Numbered from the stretch's first letter, positions 37,015 to 47,208 are shown. The stretch is 64,000 nucleotides of DNA from an uncultured Pelagibacteraceae bacterium (GCA_902551755.1 CACDEB010000002.1:235129-299128); one strand, 5' to 3'. Notes: generated by a model from the sequence alone, not told the origin. A program made the numbers and translations.

Positions 37015-38186
37015 GCTTTATTAGTTAAAGAAAATTGAATTAAATCAATATTTTTAGATTTAAATCCTGCTTCACAATAAGATAAATAGAAATTCCACAT
37101 TCTTTTAAAAGTATTATCAAAACCTTGATCTGAAATTTCTTCCCATCTTTCTGAAAATTTGTCTCTCCAAATTTTCAGCGTATTGCTGTAGTGCAAACCA
37201 TAAGAATTGCATTGATCAAAATTTAATCCAGTTTTTTCTACATAATCTAATATTGACTTCTTAGATGGCAAAAAGCCTCCGGGGAAAATATATTTTTGAA
37301 TGAAATCCTCTTTCCTTTTGTATCTATTATACAAGTTATCGTCTATTGTAATTGCTTGAATTGCAGCTTTGCCGCCAGGTACCAAATTTTTCTTAATCGT
37401 TTGAAAGTAATTTTTTAGATAATCTTTGCCTACAGCTTCTATCATCTCTATTGAAGCTATAGAATTATAATTTTGTTTTACATCTCTATAATCTTTCATT
37501 TGAATATTAATTTTTTCATTAAGGCCAGCATCATGAATACGTTTTTTAGAAAATTCATATTGTTTTTTTGATATGGTAATACAATCAAGATTAACATCGT
37601 GGTTTTTTCCGATATATTCTGCAAATCCTCCCCAGCCACATCCAATTTCTAGTAGTTTATCACCTGACTTTGGCTTAAGAAGATTTGAAAGTTTTTTATA
37701 TTTATTTATTTGTGCTTCGTATAAATTTGATTTCTCATTTTCAAAAATTGCACTTGAATAAGTTAGTGAATCGTCAAGCCATAAAGAAAAGAATTCATTT
37801 CCAAGATCATAGTGTTTTGAAATATGTTCTTTACTTTTTGTTTTAGTGTTTCGATTAATGAATTTTTTAAAATAATTTAAATATGTTAAGTCCAGTATTC
37901 CAGAGAATTTGTGAACTAGTTTAATATTTTTAGCACTTAATTCAATTAACTTAGATAAATCATCTGTTTCAAAATCCCCTCTCATATAAGATTCTGCTAA
38001 ACCAACACTACCTTTTGCAATTATATTTTTTGAAAAATCTGGCTTATTAATTTTAATGCTTGCCTCTAAATTACCATCATCTCCAAACTGCAATTTTTTG
38101 TTTTGGAAAGTTGTTACATTTAGCTTACCGTACTTTATTAACTTTAAACCAGAAAAGACGATTTTATCTGAAATTTGATTTATCAT
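37011..38186 (-). CDS. Cyclopropane-fatty-acid-synthase-like methyltransferase
   Basis: The 391-residue cytoplasmic methyltransferase acts on unsaturated acyl chains of phospholipids in the known members. It has HYDLGNEFFSLWLDDSLTYSSAIF near residues 127-150, the SAM site LLEIGCGWGGFAEYI near 176-190, and SIEMIEAVGKDYL. Whether the product is a cyclopropane, methylated or furan fatty acid cannot be read from the sequence. It shares one base with the DUF1365 gene, so translation is probably coupled. Confidence 0.9.
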   Translation of the reverse strand: MINQISDKIVFSGLKLIKYGKLNVTTFQNKKLQFGDDGNLEASIKINKPDFSKNIIAKGSVGLAESYMRGDFETDDLSKLIELSAKNIKLVHKFSGILDLTYLNYFKKFINRNTKTKSKEHISKHYDLGNEFFSLWLDDSLTYSSAIFENEKSNLYEAQINKYKKLSNLLKPKSGDKLLEIGCGWGGFAEYIGKNHDVNLDCITISKKQYEFSKKRIHDAGLNEKINIQMKDYRDVKQNYNSIASIEMIEAVGKDYLKNYFQTIKKNLVPGGKAAIQAITIDDNLYNRYKRKEDFIQKYIFPGGFLPSKKSILDYVEKTGLNFDQCNSYGLHYSNTLKIWRDKFSERWEEISDQGFDNTFKRMWNFYLSYCEAGFKSKNIDLIQFSLTNKA

Positions 38187-38953
38187 TAGTTTTCAAAGGT
38201 CGTATTATTTTTAATTTTAATATTTTTTTTAATTAATTTAACGCCTTTGATCCACAATTTTAATGCTTCAAAATGTATAGCTGATATGACTTTAAAACTC
38301 ATTAGAGGGTGTTTTAGATAGCAAATTAATAAGTTTTTAGAGGTTAAATCACGCCTGTTTCCATCCTGGGATGCAAATAGAAGCTTACCTTCCTTGTCTC
38401 TTTGATCAATAATTACAGACAATTTTTCATTGGGTAATAATACTTTAAAGAAATATTCTGATTGAAGATCCATAAAGGGAGATACGAAAAACTTCTTTTT
38501 ACAATCATTCTTAATTTGTGAGTTTGGATGTTTAATTTCGAATATATATGTGTGTTGTTCTCCAAATGTATTTTTTACTTCATAAAAAATTGCAATTGGT
38601 TCACCAATTTTATTATAAATAAAAAAAATACTTAGTGGATTAAAAACATATCCAAAAATTCTAGGGTAACAAAGAATTTTAATCTTAATTTCTTCTGAAG
38701 TTATTCCTTTTTCTTTTAATTTTTTTCTTACCCAAACTCCTAAATCAGAACCATCCCTCTCGCCATGATCCTTATCAAAAAAACTTAGAACATTGAATTT
38801 ATTGTAAGAAAAAAAGGGAATTTTTTTATTTATAAGTCTTATTTCGCTAAGATCAATTAGTAAAGAAAATACACTATATTTAAAAAAATGTTCTTTTGGT
38901 TTGAATCTTTTATGAATGACTTCGCCCGTATATATAAATGAATTCTCAATCAT
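38186..38953 (-). CDS. DUF1365 family protein
   Basis: The 255-residue protein has the family pattern: SFIYTGEVIHKRFKPKEHFF at the start, HGERDGSDLGVWVRKKLKE, ILCYPRIFGYVFNPLSIFFIYN near residues 95-120, and EVKNTFGEQHTYIF near 128. There is no signal peptide. Members nearly always accompany an FAD oxidoreductase and CFA-type gene. It overlaps the FAD gene by 8 bases. Biochemical role not settled. Confidence 0.9.
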   Translation of the reverse strand: MIENSFIYTGEVIHKRFKPKEHFFKYSVFSLLIDLSEIRLINKKIPFFSYNKFNVLSFFDKDHGERDGSDLGVWVRKKLKEKGITSEEIKIKILCYPRIFGYVFNPLSIFFIYNKIGEPIAIFYEVKNTFGEQHTYIFEIKHPNSQIKNDCKKKFFVSPFMDLQSEYFFKVLLPNEKLSVIIDQRDKEGKLLFASQDGNRRDLTSKNLLICYLKHPLMSFKVISAIHFEALKLWIKGVKLIKKNIKIKNNTTFEN

Positions 38954-40190
38954 TAATGAATTTAAGCATATTTAATGTTGATTTAATACCGTCTTCATGA
39001 AAACCATAACCATGATAACTTCCACAGAACAATAAATTTTGTTTATTTTGTAATAAATCCAATTTTTTTTGATTTTTTAAAGTATGATGATCATAATATG
39101 GATGACTAAATTGAATTTTATCAATCACAAGTTTTTCATCAATATTGAAATGGGGATTTAAAGTTAAAAAGATATTTTTTTCTATGTTTAAATTCTGTAA
39201 TAAATTTAACCAGTAGGTTACTGAACTATCATTATTTTCTGATACAAAAGTATTCCATGCACTCCAATTTATTCTTTTTTTAGGCATTACACTTTCATCT
39301 GAGTGAATTACAGCTAAGTTGTTCTTATATTTAAAATTGCTTAATATGTCTTTTTCATCATTAGAAGGCTCATCGATTATAGATAAAGCCTCATCTGCGT
39401 GGGTTGCAATTACGACTTTATCATACTCAAAATATTCACTTTCCCCTCCATAAAAAACACGTGCAGCATTATCTGATCTTGTAACTTTATTAATTTTATA
39501 ATTTTTAAAATGTTCCCCACTAATTTTTTTTATTACTTTATTTACATATTCACTACTTCTATTTTTCACAGTGTACCATTGGGGTCTATCTTTAAACTTA
39601 AATAGACCATGGTTCTGAAAAAATTTTAAAAAAAACTTAATAGGCATATTTTTTGCATTGTCAGGTGGCATTGACCATATGGCTGATACCATTGGTAAAA
39701 TATGATAATTGATAAAAAAATCTGACATTTTTTCTTTTTGAAGAAATGATCCAAGATTTAAATTTTCATCTATATCATCTAATTTAGAACTTTTGTTATA
39801 AAACTTTATGATCTCATAAAACATTTTTATGAAACTTGTGTTTAATAAATTTTTTTTATAAGAAAATACCCCTCGGACTCCTTTCCCACTGTATTCTAAA
39901 TTTTTTTCTTTTACTAAAAATGATAAACTCATATTACTTTTTTCTATCTCTACCCCGATTTCATCGAAAAAGTTAATTAAGTTTGGATAAGTTTGTTTGT
40001 TAAAAACAATAAATCCAATGTCTGCACGTATTTTTTTTTTACTTTGATTGTCTGTTAAAATATCTAAAGTGTGTGAGTGACCTCCAAAACGATCTTCTTT
40101 TTCGAAAAGATCAACTTTGTGTTTTTTTGATAAAAAATATGCTGCACTTAATCCTGAAATTCCTGATCCAATTACAGCAATTTTCATCAA
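38946..40190 (-). CDS. FAD/NAD(P)-binding oxidoreductase of the DUF1365/CFA cassette
   Basis: The 414-residue protein starts with a Rossmann FAD site, AVIGSGISGLSAAYFLS, then FEKEDRFGGHSHTLDI, and ends with LLFCGSYHGYGFHEDGIKS, as in amine-oxidase-like flavoproteins (phytoene desaturase type). It leads the four-gene unit. In other proteobacteria this enzyme is paired with DUF1365 and CFA-like proteins, where it is thought to modify acyl chains. It ends the lipid block; gcvP begins 3 bases upstream on the same strand. Confidence 0.87.
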   Translation of the reverse strand: MMKIAVIGSGISGLSAAYFLSKKHKVDLFEKEDRFGGHSHTLDILTDNQSKKKIRADIGFIVFNKQTYPNLINFFDEIGVEIEKSNMSLSFLVKEKNLEYSGKGVRGVFSYKKNLLNTSFIKMFYEIIKFYNKSSKLDDIDENLNLGSFLQKEKMSDFFINYHILPMVSAIWSMPPDNAKNMPIKFFLKFFQNHGLFKFKDRPQWYTVKNRSSEYVNKVIKKISGEHFKNYKINKVTRSDNAARVFYGGESEYFEYDKVVIATHADEALSIIDEPSNDEKDILSNFKYKNNLAVIHSDESVMPKKRINWSAWNTFVSENNDSSVTYWLNLLQNLNIEKNIFLTLNPHFNIDEKLVIDKIQFSHPYYDHHTLKNQKKLDLLQNKQNLLFCGSYHGYGFHEDGIKSTLNMLKFIND

Positions 40191-40193
40191 ATT

Positions 40194-43058
40194 TTAAGCT
40201 GCGTCTTCTTTGAATTCATCAATGCTTGGACATGTGCAAAAAATATTCTTATCTCCATATACATTATCAACTCTAGCAACTGGAGGCCAAAATTTATCAG
40301 TTTTTAAATGTTTAGATGGATAAGCTGCTTCTTCTCTTGAATACTTATGTTTCCATTCATCAGAAGATAGTTCAAGATCAGTATGTGGTGCATTTTTAAT
40401 TGGGTTATCTACTTTATCAAACTCTCCGGACTTGATCTTTTCTATTTCATTTTTAATCTTAATTAAGGTTTCACAAAATTTATCTATTTCTGTTAAGCTT
40501 TCACTTTCAGTTGGCTCTATCATCATTGTACCAGCTACAGGCCAAGACATTGTCGGCGCGTGAAATCCAAAATCAATTAATCTTTTTGCAATGTCTTCTT
40601 CTGTTATACCTGTTTCAGCTTTGATAGGTCTTATGTCGATAATACATTCGTGAGCAATATTTCCATTTTTACCCGTATATAAAATTGGGAAATGATTTTT
40701 AAGTTTATAGGCTAAATAATTTGCATTAAGGATTGCATTTTGAGTAGCCAATTTAAGACCTTCTGAGCCCATCATTTTAATGTACATCCAAGAAATAGAT
40801 AAAATACTAGAGCTTCCCCAAGGAGCTGCTGAGACAGATCCAATTCCTGAAACTGGACCACAATCCTTTACAATTGGGTGACTTGGTAAAAAAACTTCTA
40901 AATGTTTTTTACAAGCGATTGGTCCCATACCTGGGCCTCCTCCTCCATGAGGTATACAAAAAGTTTTATGTAAATTTATGTGACAGACATCTGGTCCAAA
41001 ATTACCAGGTTTAGCTATACCAACCAATGCATTTAAATTTGCACCATCCATATAAACTTGGCCACCATTATCATGAATTATTTTACAGATATCAGAAATT
41101 TTTTCTTCAAAGACACCATGAGTAGATGGATAAGTTACCATTAATGCTCCAAGATTTTCTGAATTAAGCTCCGCTTTCTTTTTTAGATCTTCGATGTCGA
41201 CGTTACCCTCTTTATCGCAATTCACGACAACAACTTTCATTCCTACCATTTGTGCGCTAGCAGGATTTGTTCCATGGGCTGAACTTGGGATAAGACATAC
41301 ATTTCTATTACTTTCTCCTCTATCAATGTGATATTTTCTAATTACCATTAAGCCAGCATATTCACCTTGAGCTCCTGCGTTAGGTTGTAATGAAACACCG
41401 GAGAAACCTGTAATTGATCTCAACCAATTTTTTAAATCTGTGAATAATTTTCTGTACCCTTCCATTTGTTCTACGGGAGCAAAAGGATGTGGCTCTGCAA
41501 ATTCTCTCCAACTGATTGGTATCATTTCTGCCACAGCATTAAGTTTCATTGTGCAAGATCCAAGTGCAATCATAGATCTATTAAGAGCAATGTCTTTATC
41601 TTCTAATCTCTTCAAATATCTAAGCATTTCAGTTTCTGAATGATAAGAGTTGAAAACAGGGTGTTCTAAATATTTTGATGTCCTTAGAAGATTTTTAGGT
41701 AGATTTGGCAAACTTCTGGTAGGATTATCTTTAATTGACTCAGTAGAATTAAATATCTTTAAAAGCTGATTTGCTCTATATACATTTTTTCTCTCATCAA
41801 AAGAAACTGCTATCATTTCTGAGTTTACTTTTCTTACATTTATCTTTTGATCAAGAGCGTTTTTGAAAATTTGTTCAGTCTTTTCCTTGGTATAAATTGT
41901 AACAGTATCAAAGTATGACTCTGAATATAATTTATATCCAGATTGCTTTATTTTATCAGCAAAGTTCTTTGTAAGTTGGGAAACTCTTTCTGAAATATTT
42001 TTTATTCCTTTTGGCCCGTGATACACTGCATAAGCTGCCGAAACTATTGCTAATAAAGCTTGAGCTGTACAAATATTACTTGTAGCTTTATCCCGTCTTA
42101 TATGTTGCTCTCTTGTTTGCAGAGACAATCTATAAGCTTTATTACCGTGTCTATCGACTGAAACTCCAATTATTCTTCCTGGCATTGATCTTTTAAATTC
42201 ATCTTTTGTTGCAAAAAAAGCTGCATGCGGACCACCGTAACCCATTGGGATTCCAAATCTTTGTGAGCTTCCCACTGCTATATCAGCACCTAATTCAGCT
42301 GGCGTCTTTAATAAGGCTAGAGCTAACAAATCACAAACAAGTATAGCTTTACCGTTTTTTTTGTGAATTTTACTAATATATTCACTTGGATCTTTAATAT
42401 CACCCAATGTACCTGGATATTGAATAATACCACATACTAAATCAGATGTTTCATCGATTACCTTATCCTCGCTTCCAACAACAACTTTTAAACCTAATGG
42501 TTCAGCTCTTGTTTTAACCACTTCGATTGTTTGCGGATGACAGTTTTCTGAAATAAAAACTGTTTTAGAATCTTTTTTATCAAGTCTATAACTTAGACCC
42601 ATAGCCTCTGCTGCAGCTGTCCCCTCATCAAGTAGGGATGCATTTGCAATATCCATTCCTGTAAAATCAACAATCATCTGTTGAAAATTAAGTAACATTT
42701 CTAATCTTCCTTGAGCGACTTCTGGTTGGTAAGGTGTATAAGAAGTGTACCATCCCGGATTTTCTAGAATATTTCTGATAATAACGTTTGGAGTATAGGT
42801 ACCGTAATAACCCATTCCTATAAAATTAGAAAATATAGTATTTTTTTTTGATAAATTTTTTAGCTTTCTTAATGCTTCATATTCAGAATTTGGTTCACCA
42901 ATATCTAAATCCTCCGTGAAAAGAATTTTTTCTGGTACAGTTTTAGATATAAGTTCGTCAAGTGAAGTATATCCAAGAACTTTTAACATTTTTCTTTGTT
43001 CTTCTTCTGAAGTTCCAATGTGTCTTTTTATAAAATCTTTTTCTGAGTCGTGTAACAT
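40194..43058 (-). CDS. gcvP: Glycine dehydrogenase (decarboxylating), P-protein
   Basis: GcvP decarboxylates glycine with PLP and passes the aminomethyl group to lipoyl-GcvH. The 954-residue single-chain form has FIKRHIGTSEEEQRKML near residue 9, the PLP segment HINLHKTFCIPHGGGGPGMGP near residues 697-717 (Schiff-base Lys in HK), and EPTESE near the end. A clear AAGGAGAG lies before the ATG. It ends the gcvT-gcvH-gcvP unit and is followed within 3 bases by the lipid-cassette gene, so read-through is possible. Confidence 0.97.
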   Translation of the reverse strand: MLHDSEKDFIKRHIGTSEEEQRKMLKVLGYTSLDELISKTVPEKILFTEDLDIGEPNSEYEALRKLKNLSKKNTIFSNFIGMGYYGTYTPNVIIRNILENPGWYTSYTPYQPEVAQGRLEMLLNFQQMIVDFTGMDIANASLLDEGTAAAEAMGLSYRLDKKDSKTVFISENCHPQTIEVVKTRAEPLGLKVVVGSEDKVIDETSDLVCGIIQYPGTLGDIKDPSEYISKIHKKNGKAILVCDLLALALLKTPAELGADIAVGSSQRFGIPMGYGGPHAAFFATKDEFKRSMPGRIIGVSVDRHGNKAYRLSLQTREQHIRRDKATSNICTAQALLAIVSAAYAVYHGPKGIKNISERVSQLTKNFADKIKQSGYKLYSESYFDTVTIYTKEKTEQIFKNALDQKINVRKVNSEMIAVSFDERKNVYRANQLLKIFNSTESIKDNPTRSLPNLPKNLLRTSKYLEHPVFNSYHSETEMLRYLKRLEDKDIALNRSMIALGSCTMKLNAVAEMIPISWREFAEPHPFAPVEQMEGYRKLFTDLKNWLRSITGFSGVSLQPNAGAQGEYAGLMVIRKYHIDRGESNRNVCLIPSSAHGTNPASAQMVGMKVVVVNCDKEGNVDIEDLKKKAELNSENLGALMVTYPSTHGVFEEKISDICKIIHDNGGQVYMDGANLNALVGIAKPGNFGPDVCHINLHKTFCIPHGGGGPGMGPIACKKHLEVFLPSHPIVKDCGPVSGIGSVSAAPWGSSSILSISWMYIKMMGSEGLKLATQNAILNANYLAYKLKNHFPILYTGKNGNIAHECIIDIRPIKAETGITEEDIAKRLIDFGFHAPTMSWPVAGTMMIEPTESESLTEIDKFCETLIKIKNEIEKIKSGEFDKVDNPIKNAPHTDLELSSDEWKHKYSREEAAYPSKHLKTDKFWPPVARVDNVYGDKNIFCTCPSIDEFKEDAA

Positions 43059-43438
43059 TATGATGAGCTCTCCTTAGCAAATTTATCGTACTCTTCTTTG
43101 TTCATAAGAGTATCGAGTTCTGATTTATCTTTTAACTTTAATTTAAAAAACCACGCTCCACCCTCTGGATCAGCATTAATTTTTGATGGATCATCAACAA
43201 TTGATTGATTAATTTCTACAACCTCACCACTTACTGGCGTATAGACATCACTTGCAGCTTTTGTTGACTCTACTACCCCTGCAGTTCCATCTTTTTCAAC
43301 ATTAGATCCCTTCTCAGGTAATTCAGCAAAAACTATGTCACCTAACATTTCAGTTGCATGTTTTGTAATTCCAATAGTTCCAACTTCTCCATCTAGTGTA
43401 ATCCATTCATGTTCTTTTGAAAACTTTGTATTAGACAT
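43058..43438 (-). CDS. gcvH: Glycine cleavage system H protein
   Basis: GcvH shuttles the aminomethyl group on a lipoyl arm among P, T and L proteins. The 126-residue protein has [20 protein letters not shown] at the start, and [20 protein letters not shown] with the lipoylated Lys60. AAGGAGA precedes the ATG at 43438. It overlaps gcvT by 8 bases. Confidence 0.97.
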   Translation of the reverse strand: MSNTKFSKEHEWITLDGEVGTIGITKHATEMLGDIVFAELPEKGSNVEKDGTAGVVESTKAASDVYTPVSGEVVEINQSIVDDPSKINADPEGGAWFFKLKLKDKSELDTLMNKEEYDKFAKESSS

Positions 43439-44534
43439 TAGCTTCTCCTTTCACATAACTTTTTTTATAAAATGGCAATTCACAAACATTGGCAGGCACT
43501 TTTTTTCCTCTTACTTCTAAGTAAACTTTCGTATCTGTTTTAGAATGAGAATTTGAAATGTACCCCATCGCAATTGAAGCATTAACGCTTGGTCCAAATG
43601 TTCCGCTAGTGACTTTTCCAATCTCATTATCTTTTTCATCAAAAATTTTCGTTGACTCTCTTGCTATAACTCTAGTCTCTGGTTTGATACCAACTCTTAA
43701 TTTTGACACACCTTCTTTGATTTGTTTTTTTATTTTTTGTGATCCTATAAAGTTATCATTTATTCTATTTTTTGAAATGGCCCACTTTAAATTTGCTTCA
43801 ACTGGACTGGTATTTTCGTTTATGTCATGACCGTACAAGCACAAGCCCGCCTCTAATCTTAAGGTATCTCTTGCCCCCAACCCAATTAAAGTTGAACCTT
43901 TAGAAATTAATTCTTCTACAAAAGAAATTGCAACTTTATTAGGTAATGATATTTCAAAACCATCTTCACCTGTATATCCAGATCTTGTTATAAAGATTTC
44001 ATTATTTTTAAAAGAAAAGTTTGCTCCATTCATAAATTTTAATTTTGATACATTTGAAACTACATTTTCAAGAATTGTTTTAGACTCTGGACCTTGTATC
44101 GCTACAAGAGATAAATTATTGTTCATGTCTAAATTTTGATCATTCAATTTATTTTTTATAATCTGAAGATCGTTTTGTTTACATGCAGCATTTAAAATAA
44201 TCATGTACTGATCTTTCATTCTAGTGATGATGAGATCGTCATATATTCCCCCATTCTCTTTCATTAAAAACGAATACTTGCTTTGATTAATTTTTAAATT
44301 TTTAAGATCAGTTGGTAAAATTTCTTGGAGTTTGTCTGTTATGTCGTTACTGTATTTAATGAATAACTGCCCCATATGGGAAACATCGAAAATTCCAGAC
44401 TTATTTCTTGTAATATTATGCTCTTTTACAATTCCCTTAGAGTATTGTATCGGCATACTATAGCCAGCAAACTCAACAAACTTAGCGTTGTGCTTTTTAT
44501 GTAATTCGTATAGTGCAGTTTTTTTTATATTCAT
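43431..44534 (-). CDS. gcvT: Aminomethyltransferase, T-protein of glycine cleavage
   Basis: GcvT transfers the aminomethyl unit to THF, giving methylene-THF and ammonia. The 367-residue protein has [26 protein letters not shown] at the start, [11 protein letters not shown] near residues 50-60, [13 protein letters not shown] near 195-207, and [21 protein letters not shown]. The gene is first in the operon and starts 4 bases after the tandem glycine riboswitch, so glycine should control the entire operon. Confidence 0.97.
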   Translation of the reverse strand: MNIKKTALYELHKKHNAKFVEFAGYSMPIQYSKGIVKEHNITRNKSGIFDVSHMGQLFIKYSNDITDKLQEILPTDLKNLKINQSKYSFLMKENGGIYDDLIITRMKDQYMIILNAACKQNDLQIIKNKLNDQNLDMNNNLSLVAIQGPESKTILENVVSNVSKLKFMNGANFSFKNNEIFITRSGYTGEDGFEISLPNKVAISFVEELISKGSTLIGLGARDTLRLEAGLCLYGHDINENTSPVEANLKWAISKNRINDNFIGSQKIKKQIKEGVSKLRVGIKPETRVIARESTKIFDEKDNEIGKVTSGTFGPSVNASIAMGYISNSHSKTDTKVYLEVRGKKVPANVCELPFYKKSYVKGEANV

Positions 44535-44538
44535 ATTA

Positions 44539-44692
44539 ACTCTCTAACCCCCTCTGTCGTGGTGCCTGAGAGATTTTAGCTCCTTCGGCGAGAATTTGTC
44601 TCTTTCCAGAGTTAATATGTACGGTCCTTTTGCCTGAGAGTTTCCGGGGTGGTTGCTCCTTCGGCGCTACTCAATGTAGTCTCTCCCGTATA
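44539..44692 (-). promoter_or_regulatory. Tandem glycine riboswitch upstream of gcvT
   Basis: On the minus strand two aptamers follow each other. The first has GGGAGAGACTACATTGAG, CGCCGAAGGAGCAA and AAACTCTCAGGCAAAAGGAC; the second has CTGGAAAGAGACAAATTCTC, GCCGAAGGAGC and ATCTCTCAGGCACC. Both GCCGAAGGAG and CTCTCAGGC signatures appear twice with a short linker, the known cooperative tandem layout. The end (GTTAGAGAGTTAATATG) runs into the gcvT start, so the AGAGAG near the ATG could be hidden or exposed by ligand. Activation by glycine is the established behaviour of this RNA class and described for SAR11. Confidence 0.93.
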
Positions 44693-44724
44693 TGATTATA
44701 TTAGCATATTTTTGATAATCGTCA

Positions 44725-45600
44725 TCAAGAAATAGTTTTTTTTTCCAGTTTAATAACATTATAAAACTGTAGTAATACTGCGAATAATACAATTGACCCC
44801 CCAATTAAAACAATAAATGGTGGATTTTCACTCACAAATAACCACGCCCAAAGAGGTCCAAGAATAGCTTCTGTGAGCATTATGATACCAACAATTGCCG
44901 AGGGCGTAGATCTTGCTCCAATTGTTATAAAAATAAAACCAAAACCTAATTGAAAAAAACCTGCTAGAAAACCTAAAAATATATCATATGAAGAAATATT
45001 AATTTTACCTGCAACCAAATAACCGACAGACATTGCAACTATTCCAGCAATTAATTGTAACGGTATCATGTCTACATCTGGATATTTTCTAATAATGATA
45101 ATTAAGATTGCAAATGACACAGGCATAATAAATGCTGCAATATTTCCAGACATTTGTCCTGGAGACAAAGATCCCCCGACCATTAAAATAATACCAGAGA
45201 TAGCTAGTATAATTGATATTAAAGTTAATTTTGAAATTTTTTCTTTTAAAAATAAATATCCAAAGATTGCTAGGAAAATTGTTTGAGTTTGAATAATAAA
45301 ATTAGCATTGGCTACTGTTGTATTATACATTGCAAAAACATAGCCACAAAACCCTGAAGATAAAACTATACCACCAATAAGACCGGGAAAGCCTGATTTC
45401 TTAAAAGCAAGAAAAACATTTTTTTTATAAGTAATGAGTAAAAAAATTGATACAACTAAAATAAAAAAAAGAGATCTCCAAAAAAGTATCTGCCATAGTG
45501 TAGCGCCCTCAAAAGATTTTACAATCATTCCTCCAAAGCTTAAACTAGTGGCACCAAAAAAAACTAAAAGTGGACCCGGTAATCTTGTTATAAAATTCAT
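44725..45600 (-). CDS. DMT-superfamily (EamA) permease
   Basis: The 291-residue protein has ten hydrophobic segments in two EamA repeats, with ATLWQILFWRSLFFILVVS near residue 33 and AIVGIIMLTEAILGPLWAWLF near 235. It overlaps pxpC by 4 bases on the same strand, so it probably belongs with pxpB and pxpC; 5-oxoproline or a related amino acid is a plausible substrate. The last stop is 32 bases before the riboswitch. Confidence 0.87.
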   Translation of the reverse strand: MNFITRLPGPLLVFFGATSLSFGGMIVKSFEGATLWQILFWRSLFFILVVSIFLLITYKKNVFLAFKKSGFPGLIGGIVLSSGFCGYVFAMYNTTVANANFIIQTQTIFLAIFGYLFLKEKISKLTLISIILAISGIILMVGGSLSPGQMSGNIAAFIMPVSFAILIIIIRKYPDVDMIPLQLIAGIVAMSVGYLVAGKINISSYDIFLGFLAGFFQLGFGFIFITIGARSTPSAIVGIIMLTEAILGPLWAWLFVSENPPFIVLIGGSIVLFAVLLQFYNVIKLEKKTIS

Positions 45601-46544
45601 CTTATTTTATTAATTATATTCTTAGTTTCCATAGTATAAATTTTATATAAATTTTCTGCTTCTGTAAGATTTACAATTTTAAATTTGATTTTTTCTCCAG
45701 GTGGGCATTGAGCTAACTTGTCATAATCTGCACTTATTACAACAGCAATTTTTGGATAACCGCCTATTGTTCCATGGTCAGAAAGCATTACTATAGGGTC
45801 ACCATCAGCTGGAACTTGTATTACTCCTTTTCCTAATCCTTCAGACTTGATATTTGTTTTCTTTAAATTCTTAATTTTAGGTCCGCTTAATCTCATTCCC
45901 ATTCTATCAGTTAGTTTTGAAACAATAAAATCTTTACTTGTAAAATCTTTAATTGAGTCTTTTGAGAAGTAATCAAAGTTTGTGCCCCTTATCACTCTTA
46001 TAAATTCTATTTTTGAGTTTAAGTATTCTAAACTTTTTTTAATTGAGCTATCAACAGCATTTAAGATTATTGTTTGTCCAATCTCTATTTTTTTTCCATC
46101 ATTAGGACCTACTTCAGCTCTAACAGTTGTCGAATAACTATTACAAAATTTATCAATCTGAAAACCACCTTTGACTGAAAGGTAACCGTAGACTGACTTT
46201 TCAGTTGATATAATATCAAGACAATCTTTATTATTTAAATTATAAGTTCTATAACATTCACCTTTTATTTCAGAGGTATCTTTTTTAATTATCTTAAAAT
46301 TAACATTACCTGTGATTACAATAGAGGTTTGGCTTCCAGAAAATTCGAGCAAGGGTCCTTGGTATGCAAACTCTAATACTGCATCATCTTTCCTATTAGT
46401 AATTAGTGAATTAGCGATTAGAAAATTTCTTTTATCTATTGCTCCACTAAATGGAAGACCTACATGATATAAATTATCTCTTCCTAAATCTTGAAAAGTG
46501 GTATTTATTCCAGGTCTTAGTACTTTAAAACTATTTTTACTCAT
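45597..46544 (-). CDS. pxpC: 5-oxoprolinase subunit PxpC
   Basis: PxpABC hydrolyses 5-oxoproline to glutamate with ATP. The 315-residue PxpC (KipA/biotin-dependent carboxylase-like) has the family start FKVLRPGINTTFQDLGRDNLYHVGLPFSGAID, VLEFAYQGPLLEF, and IQVPADGDPIVMLSDHGTIGGYPKIAVV, the signature of the carboxyltransferase domain. It overlaps pxpB by 8 bases and the DMT gene by 4. Confidence 0.93.
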   Translation of the reverse strand: MSKNSFKVLRPGINTTFQDLGRDNLYHVGLPFSGAIDKRNFLIANSLITNRKDDAVLEFAYQGPLLEFSGSQTSIVITGNVNFKIIKKDTSEIKGECYRTYNLNNKDCLDIISTEKSVYGYLSVKGGFQIDKFCNSYSTTVRAEVGPNDGKKIEIGQTIILNAVDSSIKKSLEYLNSKIEFIRVIRGTNFDYFSKDSIKDFTSKDFIVSKLTDRMGMRLSGPKIKNLKKTNIKSEGLGKGVIQVPADGDPIVMLSDHGTIGGYPKIAVVISADYDKLAQCPPGEKIKFKIVNLTEAENLYKIYTMETKNIINKIR

Positions 46545-47208
46545 TAAATTTTGAATACTCCTTTTTTGAAATTTCGAAGAACTCTACCTCATCACCTGAT
46601 TCTATTAAGGTTAACTTAGTTGGATCTTTAGTAAAAACTTTTTTAGGTGAGTTACCAATAATATTCCAACCACCCGGACTTTCAAAAGTATAGATATTAC
46701 AGAATTGTTCTGTAATACCTACTGAGCCCTTGGGAACTTTAACCCTTGGAGTTTCAAGCCTATCTAACCTAATTTTTTCTTTAATATCACCCAGGAACGG
46801 CATACCAGCAATAAATCCAGTCATATAACAAAAATATTTTTGAGATATTAATTGATTGACTATCTCTTTTTTTCCTAAGCCCACTTTTTTTTCAATCCTT
46901 TCTAGGTCAAGTGCAAACTCATCATCAAAACACACAGGTATCTTTACTAATTTTGCTTTAGCTGCTTCAAAAGTTGAAATATCAAGATTTTCTACAGTAT
47001 CTTTTATTTTTTTATAATTGGTAAGTTCTAAATCAAAATAAATTATTAATTTATTATATGAAGGTGCAATGTTTTTTATGCCAGTAATATTTTTTTTTCT
47101 TATATCATTAAAATAATTTATTACTTTAAGATTAGTTTCTTTGTTTACAGTATCGCCAAAATCACAATATAAAGCTGCGTCGCCAAGATTGTATATATTT
47201 TTGATCAT
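46537..47208 (-). CDS. pxpB: 5-oxoprolinase subunit PxpB
   Basis: PxpB (KipI type) pairs with PxpC. The 223-residue protein has LVKIPVCFDDEFALDLERI near residues 86-104, YFCYMTGFIAGMPFLGDI near 131-148, RVKVPKGSVGITEQFCNIYTFESPGGWNIIG near 162-192, the family pattern. pxpA lies divergent 27 bases away, so the three subunits are split on two strands, unlike the usual pxpBCA or pxpABC operons. Confidence 0.93.
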   Translation of the reverse strand: MIKNIYNLGDAALYCDFGDTVNKETNLKVINYFNDIRKKNITGIKNIAPSYNKLIIYFDLELTNYKKIKDTVENLDISTFEAAKAKLVKIPVCFDDEFALDLERIEKKVGLGKKEIVNQLISQKYFCYMTGFIAGMPFLGDIKEKIRLDRLETPRVKVPKGSVGITEQFCNIYTFESPGGWNIIGNSPKKVFTKDPTKLTLIESGDEVEFFEISKKEYSKFNE

